64,000 nt of DNA from DIGJ01 sp041739345 (GTDB lineage: Bacteria; Bacillota; Clostridia; Lachnospirales; Lachnospiraceae), in NCBI GenBank assembly GCA_041739345.1, contig JBGSNZ010000022.1, forward strand, positions 62,001 to 126,000, written 5' to 3'. The position numbers and the translations under genes were made by a program. The notes under the pieces are model-generated. The model ran no database searches. It had not been told where the DNA came from and worked only from the letters and a program-made list of their open reading frames with translations. Positions 17,248 to 25,349 of the stretch are shown one piece after another. Numbering within the stretch: position 1 is the first letter of the stretch; every line of letters starts with the position of its first letter.

Positions 17248-18471
17248 ATGAATAAAAAAGATGTATTTGAGATAAAAAGTCGTTTGAAAAAAACTGGGTG
17301 CACATTCACAAAAATGTGTGGATGTTATGTAAATGCGAATAAAGAAATCCTCGTAAACTTTAATGAAACATTTTTAAATCTGAAAGATGAGGAATTTTAC
17401 AAATATTTAGATGTTGCAAAAAAGACATTATCAGGAACCATGGGCAATAATTTGATTGAACTGGATTTTCCACTAGAGGAAGAAAAAGCAGGTGGCAAAC
17501 AACAATTTCTTATGGGACTAAGAGAAAGTAAATTAAAAAATGTAGGACTGTTAGAAACATTCTATCAGCTCATTATTGATACTTATGAGTATGCAGGAAA
17601 TTATCTTATCTTAGCTTTTCATGATGCTTATGATGTCATGACAAAAACAACCGATAATTCCAAGTTAGATGAATCGGAAGAAGTGTATGAATACTTATTA
17701 TTTGCAATTTGTCCGGTGACACTAACAAAGCCAGGACTTGGATATTTAGAAACCGAAAACAGAATTGGACCACGTAACCGAGACTGGGTAGTTGGAGCAC
17801 CGGAAAATGGTTTTATCTTTCCGGCTTTTACAGATCGTAGTGCTGACATACATTCGGTTATGTTTTACACAAAAAATCCAAAAGAACCGCACAAAGAATT
17901 AATGGAATTGGCATTAGGTTGCCCTGCAAAATCAACGGCTACGGAACAAAAAAACACCTTTCATACAATTATAAAAAATGCCATAGATGACACTGAAAAA
18001 AGTAGTAAGGTCATTCTTGATATCCAGGAAAGCCTTAGCCAAATGGCAGAGGAGCAAGCTTCTTCTTCTGATTCGTCAAAGGAACCAGTGATTTTGACCA
18101 ACAAATCGGTTCAAGAAATTTTGCAAGATAGTGGCTTATCGGAAGAAATTACTACCAAAATCGAAACTGCCTATGTAGAAAACTTTAGTGACGAGCCACC
18201 CGTACTCGATCATCTAATTGATAAAAAAGTGTTGGCTGAAAATGAAAAACGTAAAGTCGAAAAGGCACTTGTTCAACAAGTACAAAAATTAAAAGAGAAA
18301 CTAGAAGAAACGACGGAAGCGGTCAACTATGATGTAGTTCTTCGAGTAAAACCCGAAAAAGTGGATCAAATCACATCACAAATCATTGATGGAAAGAAAT
18401 GTATTATCATCCCAATGGATGAAAATGAACATGCAAATGTGAATGGAGTAGCGGATTTTATAGTATCATAA
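17248..18471 (+). CDS. DUF4317 family protein, function unknown
   Basis: 407 residues with TGGAGGT before the ATG. It matches the DUF4317 family common in gut Clostridia: MNKKDVFEIKSRLKKTGCTFTKMCGCYVN at the start (quoted only as landmarks MNKKDV and CGCYVN), FAICPVTLTKPGLGYL near residue 152, and FIFPAFTDRSADIHSVMFYT near 190. The C-terminal third is charged and helix-rich with a likely coiled coil (about 325-355). No signal peptide or membrane segment is present. The function is unknown. The next small gene starts 22 bases later and is probably cotranscribed. Confidence 0.85.
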   Translation: MNKKDVFEIKSRLKKTGCTFTKMCGCYVNANKEILVNFNETFLNLKDEEFYKYLDVAKKTLSGTMGNNLIELDFPLEEEKAGGKQQFLMGLRESKLKNVGLLETFYQLIIDTYEYAGNYLILAFHDAYDVMTKTTDNSKLDESEEVYEYLLFAICPVTLTKPGLGYLETENRIGPRNRDWVVGAPENGFIFPAFTDRSADIHSVMFYTKNPKEPHKELMELALGCPAKSTATEQKNTFHTIIKNAIDDTEKSSKVILDIQESLSQMAEEQASSSDSSKEPVILTNKSVQEILQDSGLSEEITTKIETAYVENFSDEPPVLDHLIDKKVLAENEKRKVEKALVQQVQKLKEKLEETTEAVNYDVVLRVKPEKVDQITSQIIDGKKCIIIPMDENEHANVNGVADFIVS

Positions 18472-18493
18472 TACAATAAGAAGGGAATAGATT

Positions 18494-18742
18494 ATGGGAA
18501 AAACAATAGTAAGTATTCATGAAGTTATTACACTTAATCATTTATTAGAAGAAAAAGGATTTCTCTTTAAAATTCACCTTCATGATGCTTGTGGAGCACA
18601 AAGCTTTTCTATAGAGGCGCTTTCGCAAGATGAATCAAAAGAAGATTATGGAACGGTAAAGCAGGTAATTAGCACATATTTTGAAGGCAAGGGAATTGCA
18701 ATCACTTTTGCCCAAAACGATTCTGATTTTTATATAATCTAG
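18494..18742 (+). CDS. Small conserved protein with HDACG motif
   Basis: 82 residues with AAGGGAA before the ATG. It contains FKIHLHDACGAQSFSIEAL near residue 25, resembling the small RDAC-motif proteins of Clostridia, and a C-terminal KGIAITFAQNDSDFYI strand pattern. It is probably a compact cytosolic alpha/beta protein. Function unknown; the gene follows DUF4317 at 22 bases. Confidence 0.6.
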   Translation: MGKTIVSIHEVITLNHLLEEKGFLFKIHLHDACGAQSFSIEALSQDESKEDYGTVKQVISTYFEGKGIAITFAQNDSDFYII

Positions 18743-18823
18743 AAACCGATGTGCAAACATTTGGGCTATGGATAGTTCAGATTCAAATCTTTATAATAAA
18801 TCAAGTATTATTAAGGAGAAAAC

Positions 18824-19300
18824 ATGGCAAGACCAACAAAATTGAGGAAAATCGAACATATACCAGCGATACCTTATTTCGTACCATCGGAAAAGGGTGT
18901 AGCTGAATTACCGGAAAATATTTTAAAGTTGGAGGAATTAGAAGCGATTCGTCTGAAAGATTTGGAAGGATTAGAGCAAGGTGAATGTGCAGAGCGAATG
19001 GAAGTATCAAGACCAACTTTTCAACGCATTTTATTATCAGCAAGAGAAAAAGTAGCAGATAGTTTAATCAATGGAAAAATGATACACATAGAAGGCGGTA
19101 ACTTTACGCGTAATATCTGTCCAATCCAATGCAAAGATTGTGGAAAAGAATGGAAAGAAAGCTTTGAAAATCTTGAAGCGATTAAGAGTGGTAAGTATGC
19201 ATGCCCAGATTGTGGTTCTGTTAATGTAATATGCGAGGACAATTGTAAGGACAAGTTTTGCCACAAAAATTGTTGGCGGCATAGAGGTATGGAGTATTAA
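18824..19300 (+). CDS. UPF0251 (DUF134) DNA-binding protein with zinc-ribbon tail
   Basis: 158 residues, AAGGAGA before the ATG. The N-terminal part (MARPTKLRKIEHIPAIPYF, then LEELEAIRLKDLEGLEQGECAERM) is the DUF134 fold with a sigma-like helix-turn-helix ending in VSRPTFQRILLSAREKVADSL. The C-terminal half has three Cys pairs or clusters: CPIQCKDCG, CPDCG and CEDNCKDKFCHKNC. This indicates bound zinc or iron-sulfur. Family members usually lie beside NifX/NifB-like small proteins, as here with the convergent gene at 19551. It is probably a transcription regulator of metal-cofactor genes. Confidence 0.8.
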   Translation: MARPTKLRKIEHIPAIPYFVPSEKGVAELPENILKLEELEAIRLKDLEGLEQGECAERMEVSRPTFQRILLSAREKVADSLINGKMIHIEGGNFTRNICPIQCKDCGKEWKESFENLEAIKSGKYACPDCGSVNVICEDNCKDKFCHKNCWRHRGMEY

Positions 19301-19302
19301 AC

Positions 19303-19431
19303 TTGCAGATTGCAGAGAATCTTTGTGTTTCTTTAGCAACCGTAAAGTCTCATATTAACAATATTTATGGGAAATTAGGCGTAAATAATCGAGTTGCAGC
19401 ATTGAATAAAGTAAAAAAAGATCATAATTAA
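19303..19431 (+). pseudogene. Remnant of a LuxR-type helix-turn-helix gene
   Basis: Directly after the UPF0251 stop, a frame open to a TAA at 19429 encodes 42 residues with LQIAENLCVSLATVKSHINN followed by IYGKLGVNNRVAAL. This is the C-terminal recognition helix region of a LuxR/MalT-type regulator. It has no start codon context, no ribosome binding site and no upstream domain, so it is the tail of a deleted gene. Confidence 0.65.
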
Positions 19432-19491
19432 ATATTTGTAGTGATGCCTCCTGTAACTGAGGATGTCCTCTGAGCGGATTCCATATAATAG

Positions 19492-19525
19492 AAACCCCTC
19501 TAGAATTGATGCTAGAGGGGTTTTT
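19492..19525. terminator. Strong terminator
   Basis: AAACCCCTCTAG (19492-19503) and CTAGAGGGGTTT (19512-19523) form a perfect 12-bp stem with an 8-base loop and a five-T tail; A-rich flanks allow use in both directions for the convergent genes. Confidence 0.9.
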
Positions 19526-19550
19526 ATCATAATAAATAAGCGGGTGGAAA

Positions 19551-19907
19551 TTAGTGCTGGCAACCATGCTCATGTTCATGGCAAGAGTCCCCTGAATCTG
19601 TTACGGATCCGGCAAGCCATGCAAGAGTAACTTCTTTGACATTTCCGGAACATCCGCGAACAACATCAATACCGGAATTGCTTAAAACACTAACAGCTCC
19701 GTCACCCATATTGCCGGCAAGCATCATAGTTACGCCCATATCGGCAAGGACTGAGGCAATGTTTGATTTACATCCACAGCCTGCTGGAGATGGAACAATT
19801 TCTTGACTAATGATTTCAGAGTCATTTGTTGTAAAAACGGTAAAATATTCGCAGTGACCAAAATGACTGTCAATTACATCATTGCATGAAGGTAATGCTA
19901 TTTTCAT
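19551..19907 (-). CDS. NifX/NifB-like dinitrogenase iron-molybdenum cofactor family protein
   Basis: 118 residues from the ATG at 19907; AAAGGAG lies 7 bases from it and only 1 base from the ATG at 19913. The NifX-like fold shows MKIALPSCNDVIDSHFGHCEYF, a VPSPAGCGCKSNIASVLADMG segment and LAGNMGDGAVSVLSNSGIDVVRG. The C-terminus, SCHEHEHGCQH, is rich in metal-binding residues. Free-standing proteins of this type occur in many non-fixing anaerobes and are thought to bind iron-sulfur or metal clusters. No nitrogenase gene is in the window. It converges with the UPF0251 regulator, a common pairing. Confidence 0.82.
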   Translation of the reverse strand: MKIALPSCNDVIDSHFGHCEYFTVFTTNDSEIISQEIVPSPAGCGCKSNIASVLADMGVTMMLAGNMGDGAVSVLSNSGIDVVRGCSGNVKEVTLAWLAGSVTDSGDSCHEHEHGCQH

Positions 19908-20051
19908 AATCATTCTCCTTTATTAATTATTGGCATAACAATAAGTATTATAAAAATTAAATACTAACAATTATATATAATAAATCCATTTTTGGCATAT
20001 GTCAATAATTAAAAGCATTTGATAAGCGGTGAAACTGTCCTTTTTGCTATA

Positions 20052-20855
20052 CTAATTTTCATCAATTTTCTTAAGTAAATATCGTTTTTTATATTTGAGT
20101 CTGGAATATTTCCCCACTTTATTAATAATTGCTGGATTAATTGCTCCACCAATAACACCTACAATCGGTAGCCCTTGTATCAATTTTGCAGTTAGAAGAG
20201 TGTTGGATAATATTTGTGCGGTCTCTTTCATAACATCATCCAGATTAATGATTTCACAGATATTTGAATCGATGTTCTTTCCTAAAAAATCAATTTTTTC
20301 GTCATATTCTTTCTGCCTTTCCTCTTTTGTCATGGCGCCACAAATCACATACAGTATATATGCTTTTTCTTCATCTGTGTCATATTGATAGCCATAAGAC
20401 AGTGCAATCTCATCAATGGTTCTTATAATAACGGAAAGAAATATAGGAATATCAGGTAAACCGATACCAAAAATTCCAAGAATACCCCCTTCTAACAACG
20501 AAATGGATTGATTCAATGCCATTGATTGGTTGGATTGTTTATCCATCTTTTTTATGTGCTTTTTGCTACTATATTTATCAATGGCGTAATTGTTCAAATC
20601 ATGTTCCAATTCCAAGTTCTCTTTATTATAAGTTTTTTCAATATAGACACCTCCCTTTTGAAACACAAATTGAAATCCTTTGTAGAAAGCTTTATCGAGC
20701 ATTGCTGTAAATTTGCTAGGTATTTTATCTTGCAGTTTTTCCATCGTAGGCTTGATGTTATTTTTTATAAAAGTATTTTCTTTTTGATCTAAGAATTTAT
20801 TTTCTAGTTTTTCAACATTACTTAGTTGTTTTAATAAAATTTGATGTTTATCCAT
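20052..20855 (-). CDS. EcsC-family protein
   Basis: 267 residues, GGAG before the ATG. The central and C-terminal regions match the EcsC family: LEGGILGIFGIGLPDIPIFLSVIIRTIDEIALSYGY near residue 120 (quoted by landmarks LEGGILG and DIPIFL), an EEKAYILYVICGAM segment and LPIVGVIGGAINPAIINKVG near 235. B. subtilis EcsC is the third gene of an ABC locus affecting secretion and proteolysis, but its molecular role is unknown. Two amphipathic hydrophobic stretches suggest membrane association. There is no ABC partner here; the gene appears monocistronic. Confidence 0.75.
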   Translation of the reverse strand: MDKHQILLKQLSNVEKLENKFLDQKENTFIKNNIKPTMEKLQDKIPSKFTAMLDKAFYKGFQFVFQKGGVYIEKTYNKENLELEHDLNNYAIDKYSSKKHIKKMDKQSNQSMALNQSISLLEGGILGIFGIGLPDIPIFLSVIIRTIDEIALSYGYQYDTDEEKAYILYVICGAMTKEERQKEYDEKIDFLGKNIDSNICEIINLDDVMKETAQILSNTLLTAKLIQGLPIVGVIGGAINPAIINKVGKYSRLKYKKRYLLKKIDEN

Positions 20856-20985
20856 TTTATCAACTCCAATCGTTTTCTATAGTTTATCATAATTTTCTAT
20901 TCTTAATTATTAAATTTTTATAGAAGAGATTATTTTATAATAAATTGCTAGAAAAGATGATTGAGCTATTAAGTAAATCAATCAA

Positions 20986-21981
20986 TTACACAATATATAA
21001 GACTTTACTTTTTGGAAAGTGTGTTGCAAGTTCACGTCGCAGAAAGGCCTCACCTTGATTCCTTGCATTAGAGTTGTAGCAATACTTTCCGCGTCCTCTT
21101 CCAGTCATAATATCTTTATTATATAAGTCAATGGCATTTGGGAAAGCTTCTGCGTTAATCATTCTATGCACATAGCTATACGTCATAAAGATTACTTCAA
21201 AAAACACCTCGTCTTTTACAGCTTGAGACAATGTGTTGTCTAAAATGTCAAATAATTCTTTATATAATACTTCCCAATTTTCTAATAGTATCACTGGAGC
21301 TATTAATATACCAATTTTGTATCCAGCATCCTTTAAGGTATTTAATGCCTTAATTCTGTTTATCAAAGAAGATGTCCCAAATTCTATTTTAGTTATGATA
21401 TCTTGAGGATTCAAGCTCATTCTTATGACTGTCCTGCCTTTGTGTTCCAAATTTAATAAAGGCTGTACCGCATCAAATTTAGTAGGAAGCGTAATATATC
21501 CTTTTTCGTTTTTTCCAAATTCCTCGATGGTCCATTCAAGGTTATTCGTAATCGTGTTTTCAAGAACCAAATCACTATTACTGCCGATTTCAAATGTCAG
21601 CTCTTTCCCGCTTTGATTTGAAGTCTTGGTTAGTTTAGTAAGCATTTGTTCTCGATTTACAAAAAGTCTTAAATAGGAACATTTGTTATAGTTACAAACT
21701 AGATAGCAGTAAAGACACATAGCGCTGCAACCAGAAGAGGTAAAAGGAACTAAAAAATCGGATGATTTTGAATTCGGAACATATTTGTGGGTTTTACGAA
21801 TTCCAATTACAAGATTTTGTTTCATGCGTGCAAACTCACTGTTTGGATTGCTTCTTAGCTCAGGAATGTTATTATGATTTTCGATTTTAATCCAATTAAC
21901 AGACTTATATTTTTCGTAAAGTTGCGTTCCTAGTGTATAATTCAATGCATTTTCTTCGTAATAAATAATAGTTGGATTCAA
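20986..21981 (-). CDS. Radical SAM protein related to spore photoproduct lyase
   Basis: 331 residues from a TTG at 21981, chosen because GAAGGAGG sits 4 bases upstream; an ATG at 22014 would overlap the upstream gene and has no site. The cluster-binding motif CSAMCLYC (Cx3CxxC) followed by Tyr is exactly the SPL pattern. Further similarity includes a TKFDAVQPLLNLEHKGRTVIR region, RIKALNTLKDAGYKIGILIAPVI, and a closing HFPKSKVLYI resembling the SplB end. At the place of the hydrogen-donor Cys141 of Bacillus SplB I read EIGSNSD instead of EASCTSD, so the donor is absent or elsewhere. Repair of UV spore photoproduct is the best guess, but another radical reaction is possible. It is cotranscribed with the nitroreductase. 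Confidence 0.75.
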   Translation of the reverse strand: MNPTIIYYEENALNYTLGTQLYEKYKSVNWIKIENHNNIPELRSNPNSEFARMKQNLVIGIRKTHKYVPNSKSSDFLVPFTSSGCSAMCLYCYLVCNYNKCSYLRLFVNREQMLTKLTKTSNQSGKELTFEIGSNSDLVLENTITNNLEWTIEEFGKNEKGYITLPTKFDAVQPLLNLEHKGRTVIRMSLNPQDIITKIEFGTSSLINRIKALNTLKDAGYKIGILIAPVILLENWEVLYKELFDILDNTLSQAVKDEVFFEVIFMTYSYVHRMINAEAFPNAIDLYNKDIMTGRGRGKYCYNSNARNQGEAFLRRELATHFPKSKVLYIV

Positions 21982-21992
21982 TGAGCCTCCTT

Positions 21993-22532
21993 CTACCGAC
22001 TTGTGTTTTCCCAATTGTTGTAATAAATATGAGAGGAACTATCCTTTGGAGGATAATGCTCGGCACCCTCCGATGTTTCACCAATAGGAGTCATAGCAAC
22101 TACTCTAAAGTTAGAAGGAATATTTAAAATTATTCGGATTGCTTCCTCATCAAAGGATCCAATCCAACAGGTGCCATAACCTTCATTGGTAGCTGCAAGT
22201 ATCAAATGTTCCATGGCAATACCACAATCAATCATAAAGTAGGGTTTGCCATCAATGGTAGCACTTTTTGATGGGTCAGCCACGATCAAAGCAACGAGTG
22301 GGGCACTCATTACCGCATTTGCTGCTTCGTTGTCATTGTTGATAATGGCACTAGCAATCTTCTCTTTTTGAGAGTTCTCATTAATAAAAATAAATTGATA
22401 ACAAGTTTCGTTTTTCCAAGATGGTGCCATTAGTGCGGCTTGTATCATCTTGTCTAATTTCTCTGTTGGTATGGCAGTTGATTTGTAGGTTTTATTGCTA
22501 GTTCGCTTTTCAATAACGTTGTAAAATTCCAT
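21993..22532 (-). CDS. Nitroreductase-family flavoprotein
   Basis: 179 residues, GGGAGAA before the ATG. The FMN-binding nitroreductase fold is evident: an N-terminal EKRTSNKTYKSTAIP (RRS-like phosphate-binding motif), ALMAPSWKNETCYQFIFI near residue 33, DCGIAMEHLILAATNEGYGTCWIG near 100 and VVAMTPIGE near 143. Members reduce nitro compounds, quinones or other electrophiles with NAD(P)H. Residues after 155 are variable. It is the first gene of a two-gene unit with the SplB-like protein, 11 bases apart, so a reductant role for that radical enzyme is conceivable but unproven. Confidence 0.85.
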   Translation of the reverse strand: MEFYNVIEKRTSNKTYKSTAIPTEKLDKMIQAALMAPSWKNETCYQFIFINENSQKEKIASAIINNDNEAANAVMSAPLVALIVADPSKSATIDGKPYFMIDCGIAMEHLILAATNEGYGTCWIGSFDEEAIRIILNIPSNFRVVAMTPIGETSEGAEHYPPKDSSSHIYYNNWENTSR

Positions 22533-22778
22533 GATTCATTCTCCCTATATAGATAAATTAATTGTTTCTTAGTATGCTTGATAAATTGCGTTTTATGCAT
22601 GTCCCGCACCTTTTTAAGGAAAAAATGAAGGGGTTGCACGACTCATGAAGTTAAGATTTATTCTCTTGATTTTATCCGCTTAGGCGTATACACTAAAAGT
22701 TATAGATGCACAATGGAGGAATACAAAAGCTCTGCCAGGGGATGCTGAAAAGCCAGCAGACAAACGTTTATAATTAAA
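22533..22778. other. Spacer left of the exporter cassette
   Basis: No supportable gene. A 29-codon stop-to-stop frame at 22684-22773 lacks a start. The composition shifts toward higher G+C around 22690, which may mark the left boundary of an acquired cassette. Confidence 0.35.
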
Positions 22779-22807
22779 TTGAGGAAATCTTGAGATTTAA
22801 TTGAGAT
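22779..22807 (+). promoter_or_regulatory. Three TTGAG direct repeats with 11-bp period (response-regulator box)
   Basis: TTGAG begins at 22779, 22790 and 22801, exactly one helical turn apart, just before the OmpR-type regulator gene. Tandem direct repeats with a 10-11-bp period are the usual binding pattern of OmpR/PhoB-type regulators. The same pair recurs at 24611 and 24622. Confidence 0.65.
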
Positions 22808-22842
22808 AATAAAAATCATCCTGCGAAAGGAGGTCTGCTTAT

Positions 22843-23526
22843 ATGATTAAAAAGATTTTATTGGTAGACGATGAAAAAGGTATTGTCGCCATGATGAAAA
22901 ATTATTTTGAAATATCAGGTTATTCCGTTTACACTGCTTATAATGGAAAGGAAGCATTACAAAAGGTTGCTCATAATCCCGACATTATTTTGTTGGACAT
23001 CAATATGCCCGATATGAATGGTCTCTCTGTGTGCCGGCGTATACGGGAACATATCACTTGTCCAATCTTGTTTTTGACTGCGCGGGTAGAATTAAGCGAT
23101 AAGATTATTGGTTTTCAAGCGGGAGCAGATGATTACATTGTAAAGCCCTTTGATTTGGATGAGCTAGGAGCAAGAGTGGCAGCACATCTGCGGAGAGAAC
23201 ATCGGAGGCAAGGCAGTATAACAGTACGTTTTTTTGGAGAACTGGCGATAGACTATTCTGCTCACACGGTTTCTATAAACGGAGTATCTGTTTCCTTTTC
23301 AAAGCGAGAGTTTGACATTCTGGAATTGCTGTCGCTCAATGCCGGACAAGTGTTTGATAGAGAACGTATCTATGAATCGGTTTGGGGAATTGACGGAGAT
23401 GGAAATAGCGATACTGTCATGGAGCATATCCGAAAAATCCGCGCAAAGCTGGCTTCTCTCACGCTCCACAGTTATATTGAAACAGTTTGGGGGTGCGGGT
23501 ATAAATGGAACGCTTTAAAAACATGA
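22843..23526 (+). CDS. OmpR-family response regulator of the exporter cassette
   Basis: 227 residues, AAAGGAGGT before the ATG. Receiver domain at 1-118: acidic pair at 9-10, phosphoacceptor Asp52 in IILLDINMPDMNG, FLTARVE, and the Lys of DDYIVKPFD. The winged-helix output domain (about 125-225) shows SFSKREFDILELLSLNAGQVFDRE and a terminal TVWGCGYKW. It pairs with the kinase encoded next and probably controls its own gene and the ABC exporter through the TTGAG repeats. Codon use is richer in G+C than in flanking genes. Confidence 0.92.
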   Translation: MIKKILLVDDEKGIVAMMKNYFEISGYSVYTAYNGKEALQKVAHNPDIILLDINMPDMNGLSVCRRIREHITCPILFLTARVELSDKIIGFQAGADDYIVKPFDLDELGARVAAHLRREHRRQGSITVRFFGELAIDYSAHTVSINGVSVSFSKREFDILELLSLNAGQVFDRERIYESVWGIDGDGNSDTVMEHIRKIRAKLASLTLHSYIETVWGCGYKWNALKT

Positions 23527-24614
23527 GTTTAAGAAAATCCTTATATGCTCTGATATTTTGGTGCCTTTTGGCATCGCTGCTTTTGATTGTCGTTGTTTTT
23601 GTGATTTGTAATGGGATCACTTCAAGCTATCCATCCGGCGGTATTGAACTTGGCGCGGATGCTACAGTTGCCATATTGGAACAACCAACGCAAGCGCAAC
23701 AACGGTTGCTCGTTGTCTTGGATTATGCCCGATTCGTTTCATGCGTTTTATTTCCTGTCTGTGGGCTTGGCATTGCAGGAATCTTGTTTTACCATTGGAA
23801 ACTCAAGGAACCAATTAACTCTTTAAGAAATGGCGCAGAACGTATCCAAAATCACGACCTTAATTTTTTAATTCGCGTGTCCGCCAACGACGAAATGGGG
23901 CAGCTCTGTGCAGCGTTTGAAACAATGCGTGCACAACTCCTAAAAACAAATCAAGAATTGTGGCGGCAAATAGAAGAACGAAAACGACTAAATGCGGCCT
24001 TTGCTCACGATTTGCGAAATCCGATTACTGTTTTGAAAGGAACAGTAAAGCTATTGCGTCAAGGAGTGCAAGACGAGCAGACGATAAACCGCCTTGAAAG
24101 CTACACATCCCGTATTGAACAATATATAGAAGCTATGAGCAGCATCCAGCGCCTTGAACAAATACCGTTGCAGTTAAAAGAGGTTGATGTTTCTGAATTG
24201 CAAAAAGAATTGAAAGATACGGCAAAACTGTTTGCTCCCGCCAAATTATTATACTGTAATGTTTCATGCTCTAGAAAAATCGTATTAGATCATGGACTTT
24301 TCCTAACGGTGGCTGAAAACTTAATTGGTAATGCCGCCCGTTTTACCGATAGCAAAATAGAATTATGGCTGACTGAAACAGATGATACTCTCACGTTTTC
24401 AGTTATAGACGATGGCCCTGGCTATCTACAGGGATTATTGCAAAGTGGGCCGAAACCATTCGGAAAAATGGATGAGGCGGCAGAGCATTTCGGGATGGGG
24501 TTATATTCCTGTCAAGTGCTTTGTAGCAAGTGCGGCGGTAAACTTGTGCTTTCAAACGCAAACAGCGGAGGAGCAATCGCAACCGCCTTATTTCAAATAA
24601 ACAAAAAGCCTTGA
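23505..24614 (+). CDS. Sensor histidine kinase of the exporter cassette
   Basis: 369 residues from 23505; an ATG at 23523 would give the classical ATGA overlap with the regulator stop and is equally plausible. Two helices (about 12-36 and 76-97) enclose a short external loop of about 40 residues. A HAMP region (KEPINSLRNGAERIQNHDL) follows, then a HisKA domain with His168 in AAFAHDLRNPITVLKG, and a HATPase domain with VAENLIGNAARF, VIDDGPGY and GMGLYSC. The small external loop resembles kinases that sense antimicrobial peptides or exporter activity rather than a solute. Confidence 0.9.
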   Translation: MERFKNMSLRKSLYALIFWCLLASLLLIVVVFVICNGITSSYPSGGIELGADATVAILEQPTQAQQRLLVVLDYARFVSCVLFPVCGLGIAGILFYHWKLKEPINSLRNGAERIQNHDLNFLIRVSANDEMGQLCAAFETMRAQLLKTNQELWRQIEERKRLNAAFAHDLRNPITVLKGTVKLLRQGVQDEQTINRLESYTSRIEQYIEAMSSIQRLEQIPLQLKEVDVSELQKELKDTAKLFAPAKLLYCNVSCSRKIVLDHGLFLTVAENLIGNAARFTDSKIELWLTETDDTLTFSVIDDGPGYLQGLLQSGPKPFGKMDEAAEHFGMGLYSCQVLCSKCGGKLVLSNANSGGAIATALFQINKKP

Positions 24615-24626
24615 GCAATTTTTGAG
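24611..24626 (+). promoter_or_regulatory. Two TTGAG direct repeats with 11-bp period before the exporter genes
   Basis: TTGAG at 24611 and 24622, the same element and spacing as upstream of the regulator gene. The first copy overlaps the kinase stop codon. A TTATAT box at 24647 could serve as -10. Confidence 0.6.
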
Positions 24627-24674
24627 ATTCGTCCGATACACTTTCCTTATATCAAATAAGGAGGGTGTTTTTTT

Positions 24675-25349
24675 ATGAACATTGAAGCAAAAGAACTTTC
24701 AAAAATCTATGGTAGCGGTGAGAGCAAAGTCGTCGCATTGGATCACGTCAATTTAGAAATCATGTCCAACGACTTTATTTCCATTATGGGACCATCTGGC
24801 AGCGGCAAGAGTACCCTTTTGCATCTTTTATCAGGCTTAGACAAGCCCACATCTGGCAGTTTGACTTATGACGGCAAGGATATTTACAGTTTTAGTGATA
24901 AGGAATTATCTGTTTTTCGCCGCCAGCGTATTGGATTTATTTTCCAGCAGTTTAATCTTCTCCCTGTTTTAACGGCAAGGGAAAACATCATTATGCCGTT
25001 ATTGCTGGATAAAAAACAGCCAGACGAATGCTACTTGAAGCAACTTAGCGACCTCTTGGGAATTGGCGAGCGTTTGACACATCTTCCACATGAACTTTCT
25101 GGCGGTCAGCAGCAGCGTGTTGCCATTGCTAGAGCTTTGATTGCAAAGCCCGATATTGTATTTGCTGATGAGCCAACTGGAAATCTGGATAGCAAGAGCG
25201 GCGGGAAGGTGATGGATATGTTAATGAATATTCGGGTCATGATGGGGAAAACACTGCTTATCATTACACATGACAGTCGGATCGCGCGTATGTCCGATCG
25301 GCAATTTGAAATTGTTGATGGCGTACTTTCGGAGGTGACTACAAGATGA
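24675..25349 (+). CDS. ABC exporter ATPase, MacB/LolD/BceA type
   Basis: 224 residues, AAGGAGGGTG before the ATG. Walker A GPSGSGKST near residue 39, the family insert FIFQQFNLLPVLTARENI, signature ELSGGQQQRVAIARAL near 140, Walker B IVFADEPTGNLDS, and the switch His in IITHD. These residues place it in the MacB/Lol/Bce group that drives FtsX-like permeases. Its stop overlaps the permease start (ATGA). The likely function is resistance to, or export of, a peptide or lipid-targeting antibiotic. Confidence 0.92.
   Translation: MNIEAKELSKIYGSGESKVVALDHVNLEIMSNDFISIMGPSGSGKSTLLHLLSGLDKPTSGSLTYDGKDIYSFSDKELSVFRRQRIGFIFQQFNLLPVLTARENIIMPLLLDKKQPDECYLKQLSDLLGIGERLTHLPHELSGGQQQRVAIARALIAKPDIVFADEPTGNLDSKSGGKVMDMLMNIRVMMGKTLLIITHDSRIARMSDRQFEIVDGVLSEVTTR

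Noticed and set aside
19551..19907. Nitrogen fixation gene
   Set aside because: NifX-like small proteins are common in non-fixing anaerobes, and no nif structural gene is present.
22684..22773. 29-codon remnant of a protein C-terminus
   Set aside because: No start, no recognisable family; too short to support as a pseudogene.
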